Below the pieces are notes generated by a model, which saw only the letters and a program-made list of their open reading frames with translations, had not been told where the DNA came from and ran no database searches. 64,000 bases of DNA from Devosia sp. 66-14 (GTDB taxonomy: Bacteria > Pseudomonadota > Alphaproteobacteria > Rhizobiales > Devosiaceae): positions 867,064-931,063 of the forward strand of contig MKVB01000006.1 of the NCBI GenBank assembly GCA_001899085.1, given 5' to 3'. Numbering within the stretch: the first letter of the stretch is position 1; the number at the start of each line of letters is the position of its first letter. Positions 16,614 to 24,992 of this stretch are shown piece by piece. The position numbers were made by a program, and so were the translations under genes.

Positions 16614-17045
16614 ATGTTGCATCAAACCAGACGAACTCTCGCTCTAACCCCCAAGTTCCTTGGGCTTGCTGGCGCCGCAGTTACGCTCGCGCTGATCGCG
16701 GTTTTCATGTCCGTACCATTTTTGGTGCGGCGTGATCTCACTCCCGCCAGCGCCTACCAGATAGGAGCCTTCACTGCGTCTCCCGAAGTAAGAGTTTTTC
16801 CTAACGGCACCTACCTGCTGACGCTGGCGTTCACGGACGGAGCAGGCAAACAGATCGACGTGGAACCACTATCCGTCACCGTTCAAATGGCCGGGATGGA
16901 ACCCAATCCGCAAGAGCTGAGCCGGCTTGCGACAGGCCTCTACCGCGGAACAGGTCTCTTCTCGATGCCCGGCCGGTGGATCTTCACGGTGCGCACAGCA
17001 GTGGGGAGCGTCGAGATTCCCGCAGGAACATCCGGTTCGTTCTAG
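16614..17045 (+). CDS. YtkA/FixH-like membrane-anchored protein
   Basis: 143 aa from the ATG at 16614 (GAGG 7 nt upstream; a GTG at 16611 is also possible). One N-terminal membrane helix (FLGLAGAAVTLALIAVFMSV), then a small beta-sandwich ending in the YtkA-like signature VTVQMAGMEPNP...GLYRGTGLFSMPGRWIFTV. Proteins of this type accompany copper and cytochrome-oxidase genes and may handle copper at the membrane. The family assignment rests on this C-terminal pattern. Confidence 0.7.
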   Translation: MLHQTRRTLALTPKFLGLAGAAVTLALIAVFMSVPFLVRRDLTPASAYQIGAFTASPEVRVFPNGTYLLTLAFTDGAGKQIDVEPLSVTVQMAGMEPNPQELSRLATGLYRGTGLFSMPGRWIFTVRTAVGSVEIPAGTSGSF

Positions 17046-17053
17046 GAACGGAA

Positions 17054-17719
17054 ATGAAGTCGAAAACCAGCAAAAGGCAGGCCTCGGTCAATCTAACTGA
17101 CTACCCCCAAGCCTACTTGGTCCCCGTCCTGCTAAAGGTACTCGGTGACAGCCTAACGAATGGACACGGGGCCGGCCCCATCCTCGACCTCGGATGTGGG
17201 GACGGCGTTCTGGCCCAGTTCCTCGAGCTCCAAGGCTACACGGTCATCGGCATCGATGCCGACAAGTCAAAAGTCCGCGCCGCCAAAAAGAGGGACCCGG
17301 CCGGTCACTACGCCATTGGCTCCGTCTACGACAACCTTCACGGCCGATACGGCGCGTTTCCGGCCGTTATTAGCGTGGAGGTTGTCGAGCATCTGTTCGA
17401 CCCGCACCAATTTGCCGACACGGTCTGCTCGTTGCTCGAACCAGGAGGGGTAGCGGTGATTACGACCCCCTACCACGGATACCTGAAGAACCTGGCGCTA
17501 TCGGTTTTTGGACGTATGGATCGACACTTTACAGCGCTGTGGCCCGGCGGGCATATCAAGTTCTGGTCGGCCAAGACCATTACGCAGCTGCTTTCGGCCG
17601 CTGGCATGGAGGTGGAGCAAATCATACGGGTGGGAAGAATTCCGGTTTTTGCTCGATCCATGGTGATTGTGGCTCGCAAACCAGTGACGAACCATCGCGA
17701 AGAGGTTCGCTTGCATTGA
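17054..17719 (+). CDS. class I SAM-dependent methyltransferase (UbiG-like)
   Basis: 221 aa from the ATG at 17054 (AGGAACGGA upstream). Motif I ILDLGCGDGVL, GIDADKSKV for the adenosine pocket, SVEVVEHLFDP and LEPGGVAVITTPYHGYLKN follow the UbiG/COQ3 pattern. No membrane segment. The substrate is unknown. It is the last gene of the M23/L,D-transpeptidase unit, starting 9 bp after the YtkA-like stop. Confidence 0.85.
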   Translation: MKSKTSKRQASVNLTDYPQAYLVPVLLKVLGDSLTNGHGAGPILDLGCGDGVLAQFLELQGYTVIGIDADKSKVRAAKKRDPAGHYAIGSVYDNLHGRYGAFPAVISVEVVEHLFDPHQFADTVCSLLEPGGVAVITTPYHGYLKNLALSVFGRMDRHFTALWPGGHIKFWSAKTITQLLSAAGMEVEQIIRVGRIPVFARSMVIVARKPVTNHREEVRLH

Positions 17720-17779
17720 GATCATCTCCAAGCAGAGGTGGCCTCCGCCACCACCATCAGCCTACGCCGCGCGCGCCCT

Positions 17780-18307
17780 TCACCTGTTTGGGAAGATGGA
17801 CATCGCGCGGTTGCGGCGATCCCCTGGCCTGAGGAGGTGGTAAATCGCCAGTGCGATATGACCTGCACTTACACCTAGTAGGAGCCATACCGCCCATCGG
17901 TGCCATACGATCCACTGCGTCGTATGCGACCAGACAAGCTTCGGCAATTCAACGTAGTTGAACAGCAATGCCCGCCCAGCGAACGGCGACGGCCGGTAGG
18001 CCAACCAACCGCTGGCGCTTACCGTGAACGCCAACAGATAGAGCAAACCTTGGAGCAGTCGGGCGGCAATTCGACGCCCGTGAGGCCCACGATCGAACAA
18101 ACGGCAGACCAAGCGCGCCGAGAAGACGATCGCCAGCAACGCGCCGAGGGATACGTGAAAACCGAGCCCAGCGACGCCTCCAATGCCGCTGCCGATCGGC
18201 AGTAGCGCCACTGCAAACTGGACGCCCAACAACAGCACAGTAGTCCAGTGCAGCAGCCTTAGGGGCAAGCTCCATTGGTCAACGACGAAGGGGGTGTTTT
18301 CCTGCAT
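17780..18307 (-). CDS. cytochrome b561-type membrane protein
   Basis: 175 aa with four membrane helices. Conserved heme-ligand histidines are seen in RLLHWTTVLLLGVQF, GFHVSLGALLAIVF, WHRWAVWLLLG and GHIALAIYHLLRPGD. It transfers electrons in the inner membrane, likely to or from the periplasmic c-type cytochromes encoded just upstream. The start at 18307 is preferred because a 12-bp hairpin (18316-18343) would otherwise lie inside the longer frame. Confidence 0.85.
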   Translation of the reverse strand: MQENTPFVVDQWSLPLRLLHWTTVLLLGVQFAVALLPIGSGIGGVAGLGFHVSLGALLAIVFSARLVCRLFDRGPHGRRIAARLLQGLLYLLAFTVSASGWLAYRPSPFAGRALLFNYVELPKLVWSHTTQWIVWHRWAVWLLLGVSAGHIALAIYHLLRPGDRRNRAMSIFPNR

Positions 18308-18315
18308 GGCTGTAG

Positions 18316-18343
18316 GAATGAGGGCGCTCACGCGCCCTCATTC
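18316..18343 (-). terminator. hairpin between DUF305 and cytochrome b561 genes
   Basis: Perfect 12-bp stem GAATGAGGGCGC / GCGCCCTCATTC with loop TCAC, between two same-strand genes. Probable partial terminator that lowers expression of the cytochrome b gene relative to the DUF305 gene. Confidence 0.65.
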
Positions 18344-18348
18344 AACAC

Positions 18349-18816
18349 TTACTTCTGTTGTTCAAGCCAGGCCCGCATATCAGCGATTTCCTGTTCTTGC
18401 GCAGCAATGACTTTCTGCGCCATGGCCTTGGCCCATTCGTCGTCACCATACTTGAGTTCAGCGTTGGCCATGTCGATTGCCGCTTGATGATGCGGGATCA
18501 TGCCGCACACGAACGCGACATCGATATCGCTCACCATGGTTCCGGCCATCATGTCCTTGTTCATCTGGTCCATGCCGGCCATGAGGGCCATGTTGCCCTC
18601 GCTGACATTGACACTATGCCCCATCGGCATACTGGGCATCGCAGAGGCGGCCTGCTTTCCGGCATCGGTCAAGCAAATCTGCGGAAGTGAGGTATCGGCG
18701 GAGCCGCCCATTGCCGACATGTCATGACCGGCCATCGCGTCTTGGGCGACTGCGATGCTATTGCCCATCGTGAGGACGACGACGCCGGCGCTGAACGCTG
18801 TGAGAACCTTATTCAT
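18349..18816 (-). CDS. DUF305/CopM-like copper-binding protein
   Basis: 155 aa from the ATG at 18816. Signal peptide, then Met/His-rich segments (MAGHDMSAMGG, MPSMPMGHSVN, MAGMDQMNKDMMAGTM) and the DUF305 core MIPHHQAAIDMANAELKYG with a C-terminal helix. CopM-type proteins bind copper in the periplasm. It starts 3 bp after the end of the Cys-rich ORF E and is closely similar to the protein at 21,609-22,034. Confidence 0.9.
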   Translation of the reverse strand: MNKVLTAFSAGVVVLTMGNSIAVAQDAMAGHDMSAMGGSADTSLPQICLTDAGKQAASAMPSMPMGHSVNVSEGNMALMAGMDQMNKDMMAGTMVSDIDVAFVCGMIPHHQAAIDMANAELKYGDDEWAKAMAQKVIAAQEQEIADMRAWLEQQK

Positions 18817-18818
18817 TT

Positions 18819-19211
18819 TCAAACTGTGTCCTGTTGTGAGGGAAGAAGGTCGACCGCCTTGGCTTTGGGTGGGCGATCGATCCCCTCCGTCAATTGCTTC
18901 CTCCAACTTGGTTCGAAGCCAATGTGTTCGACCTGACCCGCATCGACAGACGGGAGCGCCGACGGGGGTTCGAACGTGCACAAGCAAGAACCGCCGCCGC
19001 AGCACTCCGACGAATAATGTGGCAGCTTCTCACAAACAGCACTGATGCAGTGTCCGGCAGACGGTATGGACGTTCCGCCGACAACTGTACCCGGTGCACT
19101 TATCGCTGCTGCTGACGTATGAACGCTTGAACCAATCGCGACGAACAGCAGAACGAGGACCGCTCGGAACCATACTGGCATTTGCGACGGGCGATGAGGC
19201 AAATCGGTCAT
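18819..19211 (-). CDS. small secreted Cys-rich protein, leader-ORF type (E)
   Basis: 130 aa. Signal-anchor (about 13-35), cysteines in GHCISAVCEKL and SECCGGGSCLCTF, and a tail containing IDRPPKAKAVD. Its ATG overlaps the stop of the cytochrome c gene (ATGA) and it ends 2 nt before the DUF305 start, so it is translationally locked between them. Unlike the other members it is internal to an operon. Function unknown; metal binding or translational control are possible. Confidence 0.65.
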   Translation of the reverse strand: MTDLPHRPSQMPVWFRAVLVLLFVAIGSSVHTSAAAISAPGTVVGGTSIPSAGHCISAVCEKLPHYSSECCGGGSCLCTFEPPSALPSVDAGQVEHIGFEPSWRKQLTEGIDRPPKAKAVDLLPSQQDTV

Positions 19212-20089
19212 TCATCCAAGTCCAACAGATAGGCTGCCATATCCTCAAGGTGTGATGTCAAAAGGAAGGCGGTGCTTTCTTGGACAACCTCTGTCATGGC
19301 GCCGCCGAACGCATCACCATTCGGCAAAATGCCGGTTCGCAACGCCGCGATAAGATTGTCCTTCGTCCAGCCGCGAGCCCGAAGAGCCCCGGGTGTCAGC
19401 GGCGGTGACTTAGCGCCGTCCAGCATCTGCGGATCGCCTGCCAATCCGCTTTCCTCCTTCAGCCCTCCCGCAAAATTACGAGGCATATGGCATGCCGCAC
19501 AATGGGCGGGCCCCATGACAAGGTATTTCCCAACGTTCCAACTGCTTCCCTTGTTGGGCTGGCTCACTGTCATGTCCGAGCGCTCGAACGCCGGTCGCCA
19601 GACGCGTAGACCGTCTCGCACTGAGAAGGGGAACCCAACCTCGTGTTGCCGCGACGGCTGGGCAGACGGAGGAATCGTCTGCATGGCAGCCCACAAATCC
19701 GCCATGTCACGGTCGGTGAGGCTTGCGTAGAACTCGTAGGGAAACGCGGGATAGTAGGGCTTGCCGGCCGGCGAGATGCCCTGCCTGACCGCTCGAACAA
19801 ACTGCTCGAAATTCCAGCTCCCGATGCCATGCTGCGGGTTGGCGGTGATGTTGGGCGCATAGAAGGTACCGAACTTCGACGGAAGTGGATCTCCACCGGC
19901 CCACGGATCGCCCGTCTGGCTACTATGGCAAGCTACGCATCCACTGACGCGGGCTAAATAGGCGCCGCGCTTCGCATCCCCCTGGTAGGCGGCGACCACT
20001 TGGGGCGCAGGAAGAGGAAAATTGAGGGTCACCAGCGCCGCAAGCATCAGCAGTACGACAAGGCCGCCCGCAGTAAGAATGAGGCGCAT
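19208..20089 (-). CDS. diheme cytochrome c, membrane-anchored
   Basis: 293 aa. N-terminal membrane anchor (about 6-24) and two c-type heme motifs, CVACH (51-55) and CAACH (197-201). Axial Met candidates follow (for example DPQMLDGAKSPPL). It resembles the diheme cytochrome c subunits of periplasmic dehydrogenases. It is in the unit ORF F - c556 - cytochrome c - ORF E - DUF305. It probably shuttles electrons, perhaps linked to copper redox chemistry; that link is contextual. Confidence 0.9.
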   Translation of the reverse strand: MRLILTAGGLVVLLMLAALVTLNFPLPAPQVVAAYQGDAKRGAYLARVSGCVACHSSQTGDPWAGGDPLPSKFGTFYAPNITANPQHGIGSWNFEQFVRAVRQGISPAGKPYYPAFPYEFYASLTDRDMADLWAAMQTIPPSAQPSRQHEVGFPFSVRDGLRVWRPAFERSDMTVSQPNKGSSWNVGKYLVMGPAHCAACHMPRNFAGGLKEESGLAGDPQMLDGAKSPPLTPGALRARGWTKDNLIAALRTGILPNGDAFGGAMTEVVQESTAFLLTSHLEDMAAYLLDLDE

Positions 20090-20092
20090 GCA

Positions 20093-20692
20093 TCACCGCC
20101 TGAACGATGCATGACACGAAGAACAAGTCGCCGTGATATCCGCGAAGATGGTCGTGGGTTTGCGGATAAACGTGTTCTCGATCGACCCGGTCACCATCTT
20201 ATCAATCGTCTCTGGATCGTCGGCGATCCCGAGCAACGCCGCGACGTCAAGCTTGCCCCACTCCCCCTCCAGAGTCGCTGGCAGCGCTTGCTCTGCCGCC
20301 GTAACGCGAGCCTCGGGTGCGGTTGCGGCGAGCCGCAGTTCGGCCGCCAGTTGGGACAGCCGATCAGCATAGTCCGAAAACTCTTGCCAACGCTGCCAGA
20401 TTTCCGGTCGGGCCACTGAAGGTCCTTCGATGCTGTCTGCTGGAAAGAGCTTCGTCATTGCGGGCCCACCATGCATTTCAATCATCGAGGCAGCCTCACT
20501 TACGGCGACGGGGTCAGCGCTACCGCCACCTCCTCGCACCGGTGTGAGCAGCTTGACCTGCTCACTGAGCATCATCATGCCCATCATTCGTTCGCCCACG
20601 ATGCCGGTGGCGCCACCATGCGCCAATACCGAAGCAGTCATTGCCGCGAGCCCGGCGATCGCCAGGAGGGCACGGGTATTTAGTCGAAACAT
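20093..20692 (-). CDS. cytochrome c' / c556-type protein
   Basis: 199 aa from the ATG at 20692. Signal peptide ending near VLAHG, a four-helix cytochrome c' type body, and the single heme motif CSSCHASFRR at the extreme C-terminus, as usual for this family. It stops 3 bp before the diheme cytochrome c start, so the two are tightly coupled. Role: periplasmic electron carrier or ligand-binding heme protein. Confidence 0.9.
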   Translation of the reverse strand: MFRLNTRALLAIAGLAAMTASVLAHGGATGIVGERMMGMMMLSEQVKLLTPVRGGGGSADPVAVSEAASMIEMHGGPAMTKLFPADSIEGPSVARPEIWQRWQEFSDYADRLSQLAAELRLAATAPEARVTAAEQALPATLEGEWGKLDVAALLGIADDPETIDKMVTGSIENTFIRKPTTIFADITATCSSCHASFRR

Positions 20693-20738
20693 GAAGAGTT
20701 CCAGATGTCTGATTGACACGGAGCGCCTGGCGCTGTGA

Positions 20739-20752
20739 CTGATCGCGATCAG
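20739..20752 (-). other. perfect palindrome at the end of small ORF F
   Basis: CTGATCGCGATCAG, a 14-bp perfect palindrome spanning the stop of ORF F and the gap before the c556 gene. Operator or hairpin; function unknown. Confidence 0.35.
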
Positions 20753-21075
20753 ACCATCGGTCGAGGGGGGTCGGGCTCTGGGGCTTGCGCCACACCCGCT
20801 AGGGTCACGAATGCGAGCGACTGCACGGGTCCCGTGCAGCTCAAGGGCACCGCGTCCGCTGAAGCCTGCAACCCCAGCATAGCCGAGCCGCAGTGGATTG
20901 CGGAGTCGCCTTCTGCTGCGGCTCGGTGTTCCACAAACGTGCTTTGCGCAGTTTCAGCTACAACGACAACCATCTCGTGGTGATCAGCCCGCAGCCCAAC
21001 GGAAGACGAGTGATCGCCGATGGCGCCTAGCGCCACAAGCATCACCACCGCTATCCAATTCAAAAGACGGGACAA
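20749..21075 (-). CDS. small secreted protein, leader-ORF type (F)
   Basis: 108 aa. Signal (about 1-20), a few His/Cys residues (RADHHEM, VEHRAAA, IHCGSAM, LSCTGP) and the tail EPDPPRPMV. It heads the cytochrome unit, with the candidate regulator site at 21190-21205 upstream. Same size class and Pro-Pro ending as the other small ORFs, with fewer Cys. Confidence 0.55.
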   Translation of the reverse strand: MSRLLNWIAVVMLVALGAIGDHSSSVGLRADHHEMVVVVAETAQSTFVEHRAAAEGDSAIHCGSAMLGLQASADAVPLSCTGPVQSLAFVTLAGVAQAPEPDPPRPMV

Positions 21076-21189
21076 GCTTCACCGCGACCAACGACGTGAG
21101 CCAAAGAGGCGACTCAGCGAACAAAAACCGCACGAAAACCGTGGCTGATTCGAGGCGGTCGAGACGCTGAGAGTATGGTGATCCGAAAC

Positions 21190-21205
21190 TTAACATTCTG
21201 TAACA
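21190..21205 (-). promoter_or_regulatory. candidate regulator site upstream of the cytochrome unit
   Basis: TTAACATTCTGTAACA (plus strand), 13/16 identical to 13251-13266. On the minus strand it reads GTTACAGAATGTTAA, an imperfect 10-bp-spaced direct repeat upstream of ORF F. Confidence 0.4.
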
Positions 21206-21239
21206 AGCGGCGCGGGCGACGTTCGCCGCCCGCGCCGCT
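21206..21239 (-). terminator. strong hairpin after the Csp-like gene
   Basis: 13-bp stem AGCGGCGCGGGCG / CGCCCGCGCCGCT with an 8-nt loop, 2 bp beyond the Csp-like stop codon. Likely terminator of the multicopper oxidase - ORF G - DUF305 - Csp unit. Confidence 0.7.
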
Positions 21240-21241
21240 AT

Positions 21242-21574
21242 TTATGCAGCCATTTGCCGGCAAGATTCCGCACAGCTACGGCAAGCGCTTACGCACTCTT
21301 CCATACCTTGGAGCCGTTCGCAGTCGGCCGCGCACTCTTCGCAGATTTCGGCGCATTGGCGACACATCTGTTTGTGGCGGGGCGACCCGATGAGCATGAG
21401 GGTTGCCGTCGTCCGACAGATTTCGGCGCATGCCATCATCAAACTGAAATGAGCCTGCTCGACGTGTTCGCCACCCACTTCGAGGCAATGGCCCATCGCG
21501 GTCGAAAGACATACCTGATGGCAGTTCGTGCAGGCGTTGATGCAGCCCTGCATCTCTGAACTCAAGTGGTGCAT
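21242..21574 (-). CDS. four-helix-bundle copper-storage protein (Csp/DUF326-like)
   Basis: 110 aa from the ATG at 21574. Sixteen cysteines in helical CxxxC/CxxC spacing (CINACTNCHQVC, CAEIC, MCRQCAEICEECAADC, CVSACRSCAESC). No signal peptide, so it is probably the cytosolic Csp3-like type that stores many Cu(I) ions inside a four-helix bundle. Last gene of the unit that begins with the fused multicopper oxidase or with ORF G. Confidence 0.9.
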   Translation of the reverse strand: MHHLSSEMQGCINACTNCHQVCLSTAMGHCLEVGGEHVEQAHFSLMMACAEICRTTATLMLIGSPRHKQMCRQCAEICEECAADCERLQGMEECVSACRSCAESCRQMAA

Positions 21575-21608
21575 GTTTGCACTCCTTACAAATGAGATGT
21601 GAAGCGGC

Positions 21609-22034
21609 CTACCTCGACTGCTTCTCAAGCCACGCCAAAATCTCCACGATCTCTTTCTGCTGTGCGTCGATGATCATTTGAGCCCGCTGCTTGCTCTCTT
21701 CATCATCCCCATGAGCCAGCTCTGCCTTCGCCATGTTGATGGCACCCTGATGATGCGGCAGCATGGCGCAGTTGAAGGCTACGTCGAGATCGCTGGCCAT
21801 CATTGCTGTCATCATCGACGTCTCCATCTCGCCCATGCCATTCATGAGCGCCGCGTGCGCCTCATCCATGGCGTGGGCCTCTGGCATCGGCGGCATCGCG
21901 TTGGCGGCGGACTTACCCATCTCGGAGACACAGATTTCCGGAAGCGCAAAACCGCTTGCAGGTAGCGTATCCTGAGCAACGGTGGTTGTAGTGAGGGCGA
22001 CAACGGCGATAAGCGAAATGACGATCGGTTTCAT
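21609..22034 (-). CDS. DUF305/CopM-like copper-binding protein (second long copy)
   Basis: 141 aa from the ATG at 22034 (AGGA 8 nt upstream; ATG at 22043 is an alternative). Signal peptide, Met-rich stretch (NAMPPMPEAHAMDEAH, MNGMGEMETSMMTAMM) and DUF305 core MLPHHQGAINMAKAELAHG. Paralogue of 18,349-18,816. It lies between ORF G and the Csp-like gene. Periplasmic copper binding is the likely role. Confidence 0.9.
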   Translation of the reverse strand: MKPIVISLIAVVALTTTTVAQDTLPASGFALPEICVSEMGKSAANAMPPMPEAHAMDEAHAALMNGMGEMETSMMTAMMASDLDVAFNCAMLPHHQGAINMAKAELAHGDDEESKQRAQMIIDAQQKEIVEILAWLEKQSR

Positions 22035-22072
22035 GATGTTCATCCTGTTTGATGTTCCTATTTCAAATGGCA

Positions 22073-22387
22073 TCAGGAAGACTTCGGCGGGCGGTCGAGC
22101 CGGTTCGGCAGCGCCGGTGGGTCCAGTGCCACGTCAATGCTTGCGAATGTCGCGGGCGGCAACAGCCCAAACCCGCCTGGACCGGATGGCTGCAAGACTA
22201 AAAGGCAATGTGCGGTGGCACACCGGTTGTCGTCGCTCCCGGCGCTCTGAGAACTGGATGCCTGCGCGTGGGCGACGCTTGCTCCTTGGTGCCTATCAGA
22301 TGCGAAGAAAGGCCGGGGCAAAGCCAACCCGAGGAACAGGCCAAGTAGCAGCAGTACGATGATCGGACGACATGGGGGTGTTTGCAT
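22073..22387 (-). CDS. small secreted protein, leader-ORF type (G)
   Basis: 104 aa. Signal (about 8-28), NRCATAHCLLVLQPSGP in the middle and the tail NRLDRPPKSS. Stands upstream of the DUF305 and Csp genes and 53 bp downstream of the fused multicopper oxidase. Shares the RPPK ending with ORF E. Role unknown. Confidence 0.6.
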   Translation of the reverse strand: MQTPPCRPIIVLLLLGLFLGLALPRPFFASDRHQGASVAHAQASSSQSAGSDDNRCATAHCLLVLQPSGPGGFGLLPPATFASIDVALDPPALPNRLDRPPKSS

Positions 22388-22440
22388 GGCACTGCCACGC
22401 TAACCAATTACCCCGCAGTCGGTTCCAACGGATCGTCGGA

Positions 22441-24921
22441 CTAGCTCACGTCGATCACCATCATGAGGCCGCCGCCTCCGTTGGTTTCCGTGTTGTTGTT
22501 GGTGGTGTGATGCCCAATGTGGCAGTGGATCAGCCACTTTCCAGGATTGCGGGCCTGCCAGATCACGTCATAGCGCTGGCCCGGGCCGATATTGACGGTA
22601 TCGGCTTCGAAGCGCGCCGCCGGTGGCAGCGTAATGCCGTCTCTGGCGACCACCGTAAAGGGACCGCCGTGAATATGCATCGGGTGGATGAAGCCGTTGT
22701 TGGAGCCGACGAAGCGAACCTTCAGCGTTTCTCCCACCTTCATCTTGATCGTGTCCGTCGCAGGATAGGCACGACCGTTGATTGTAAAAAAGTTTGGTTG
22801 TCCCCCATCCATTGGCATGGCGGGGTAAGTTAGCCCCTCCCGCATCAGCCACTCCTGCAACTGCACCACATAGTCGTGGTCGGCCTCGAGCGTCGGATCG
22901 GGTTGGGCCGGGTCGATGATCAAGGCACCATAGAGTCCGAGCGCTTGCTGGCGGTCGACGTGATCGTGCGAGTGGTAGAAATACGTTCCGGATTGAACAG
23001 CAGTGAACTCGTAGATGTAGCTCTCCCCTGGCTGGATGGGCGCCTGAGTTATCTCGGCCGGACCGTCCATGTTGTTGGGAAGCACGAGCCCATGCCAGTG
23101 AACCGACGTGCTTTCGGGAAGCCTGTTCGTCACCTTGATCCGGACGCGATCCCCTTCCTGAATCTGAAGCCGCGGGCCCGGAAGCTGACCATTGAAGGTG
23201 TAGGCATCAACGGTGATGCCGGGGAGTATGGTCCAGCGGACCACGGTGGTCTCGAGGCTAAAAGACTTCACCCCGTTGTCCAACTGCGGCTCAAGCACTT
23301 GGTCACCGCGAGTCTCAAGACCGAAGCTGGCCGTAACGTACTTGGGATGAATCGCGGCCATGTCCCGCATGGCTGCCGCCGGCGTGTCACGATCCATAAT
23401 CATGCCAGGGGGCATTATTGCGCCACCCACATCCCGTGCGCTGAGTGACATATTCACCCAATTAGCCGGTGCGATCATGCCCACAAGCAGGGCGACCACT
23501 GAAACGCCACCCACGGCTGCGAGCTGCGGGACCGTTGCGTCGGATTGCATAGCGTGGGATCCATGCCCGTGACCGACGCCCTCACTACTTTTCCTGCGAC
23601 GTGGGCGAGGGCGGTGCGCACCGACTTGATCGCTCACGCCGTGCTGATGCGCCTCCATGCCCACGCCATGCCCGAACACCATTTCGCCCCCATGCCACCC
23701 TGTGTAGAAAAGCAGCGCAACGATCAGGGCCGAGACCGAGAGCCCCCAAGGGAGAACGGCCGTCTCCGGCCCCATCATGAGGCGCAAAGTCAAGCTTGCA
23801 CCGGCGAGAGCGAGCACCGCTAAGTTGCCAACCAAGTGGCGTCGCGCGTGGAACAGACCGCGAATTCGAGCGCTTCCAAGATAGTCGGCAATCCCGGCGG
23901 CGCTAGCGAGAACGCCTCCCGCAAGACCAGCACCAACCAACCAGGTACTGGCGGCTGCCCAGTCCTCTAGGCGGGTCAGCCAAAAAGCGATGTCGGTCGC
24001 CAACGCCGAAAGAAATAGACCGATCGGCAAGGTGACAAGCATCGGATGGAGCGGGTGTCGCCCGATCTTGGCGACGACCGGGATACCCGATGATCCATGC
24101 TGATGATCGTGATCCGCCGATGCGTCCTTGCCCCGGTCTGACTCTTCGGCATGCGCGCCATGACCGGTATGGGCGGACGAGAGGGCGTCGTGCTGAGGTG
24201 GAGGCATTTCTTCATGCAATGACCCGCTCAACGCTGCCGACGATGATGCGGTCTCGCTTCGATCGGTCATGAGGCCGTGCTTAAGACCGCGGGCCACCAT
24301 CCAGACGTTGGACGCGTAGGTAAGGGCAAAGCCGGCCATCACGCCCACCGACATGACGCCCCAGAAAAGCAACTCCGTCGGTTCCATGGCGCGCATGTCC
24401 CGGCCCATCATCAAGAAGACCATAACGGGAGCCATACCGGCCATCATAAAGTTCATTGAAATGAACTCAGGGAGGAACGATTTCCGCACGTTTTCCCAAT
24501 AGGTGCCTCCCATCATGTTTTTCATGAACAGAGACTGGAAAATGAACAGACCCAACGCAAAGCCGGCAATGTATTCAATGATAAGGTCGAGCCACATGGG
24601 CAGACCAAGTAACGCAACGACTACCGCCGCAACGATGATGCCGGTCGCGTCACCAGCGACGCAGTGAATGGTGGACCCTATCCCCTGTTTCCACAGCGGC
24701 TTGATGAATTCCTCGTGCGTACCTGGATGGGGCTCCTTGTCTGCAAGGACATAGAGCAGGAGACCGAAGGGGCCCAAATATAGCGTGACGAGGATAAAGC
24801 CCCATTTCATCACGACAGGCTCTGGATTGTTCTGGTATTGATCCCACGCAACATAGAGGGTCGAGGCTAGCGCGAGAACGAACCAGCCCAGTAGAAAATA
24901 GTCGATAGGTTGGATAAGCAT
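22441..24921 (-). CDS. membrane-fused multicopper oxidase (DUF4396 - DUF2231 - cupredoxin oxidase)
   Basis: 826 aa from the ATG at 24921 (a GTG at 24954 would add 11 residues). The N-terminal part has four membrane helices in a DUF4396-like arrangement (MKWGFILVTLYLGPFGLLLY, a segment with SLFMKNMMGGTYWENVRKSF). A His-rich linker follows (HTGHGAHAEE, DHDHQHGSSG), then a DUF2231-like four-helix region (GRHPLHPMLVTLPIGLFLSA), a second His-rich linker, and a multicopper oxidase with HWHG, FYHSHDH, HPMHIHGGPF and HCHIGHHTTNNN. All four copper-ligand motifs are intact. The fusion ties the oxidase to the membrane, perhaps to a quinone or heme partner. Domain calls for the membrane parts rest on pattern only. 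Confidence 0.85.
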   Translation of the reverse strand: MLIQPIDYFLLGWFVLALASTLYVAWDQYQNNPEPVVMKWGFILVTLYLGPFGLLLYVLADKEPHPGTHEEFIKPLWKQGIGSTIHCVAGDATGIIVAAVVVALLGLPMWLDLIIEYIAGFALGLFIFQSLFMKNMMGGTYWENVRKSFLPEFISMNFMMAGMAPVMVFLMMGRDMRAMEPTELLFWGVMSVGVMAGFALTYASNVWMVARGLKHGLMTDRSETASSSAALSGSLHEEMPPPQHDALSSAHTGHGAHAEESDRGKDASADHDHQHGSSGIPVVAKIGRHPLHPMLVTLPIGLFLSALATDIAFWLTRLEDWAAASTWLVGAGLAGGVLASAAGIADYLGSARIRGLFHARRHLVGNLAVLALAGASLTLRLMMGPETAVLPWGLSVSALIVALLFYTGWHGGEMVFGHGVGMEAHQHGVSDQVGAHRPRPRRRKSSEGVGHGHGSHAMQSDATVPQLAAVGGVSVVALLVGMIAPANWVNMSLSARDVGGAIMPPGMIMDRDTPAAAMRDMAAIHPKYVTASFGLETRGDQVLEPQLDNGVKSFSLETTVVRWTILPGITVDAYTFNGQLPGPRLQIQEGDRVRIKVTNRLPESTSVHWHGLVLPNNMDGPAEITQAPIQPGESYIYEFTAVQSGTYFYHSHDHVDRQQALGLYGALIIDPAQPDPTLEADHDYVVQLQEWLMREGLTYPAMPMDGGQPNFFTINGRAYPATDTIKMKVGETLKVRFVGSNNGFIHPMHIHGGPFTVVARDGITLPPAARFEADTVNIGPGQRYDVIWQARNPGKWLIHCHIGHHTTNNNTETNGGGGLMMVIDVS

Positions 24922-24992
24922 AATGTTGATGTCCTTGGTCCAGCGGCCTTCCACGGGGTGGATTCTGCAAATTGCTGGTCAGGACTACGCGA

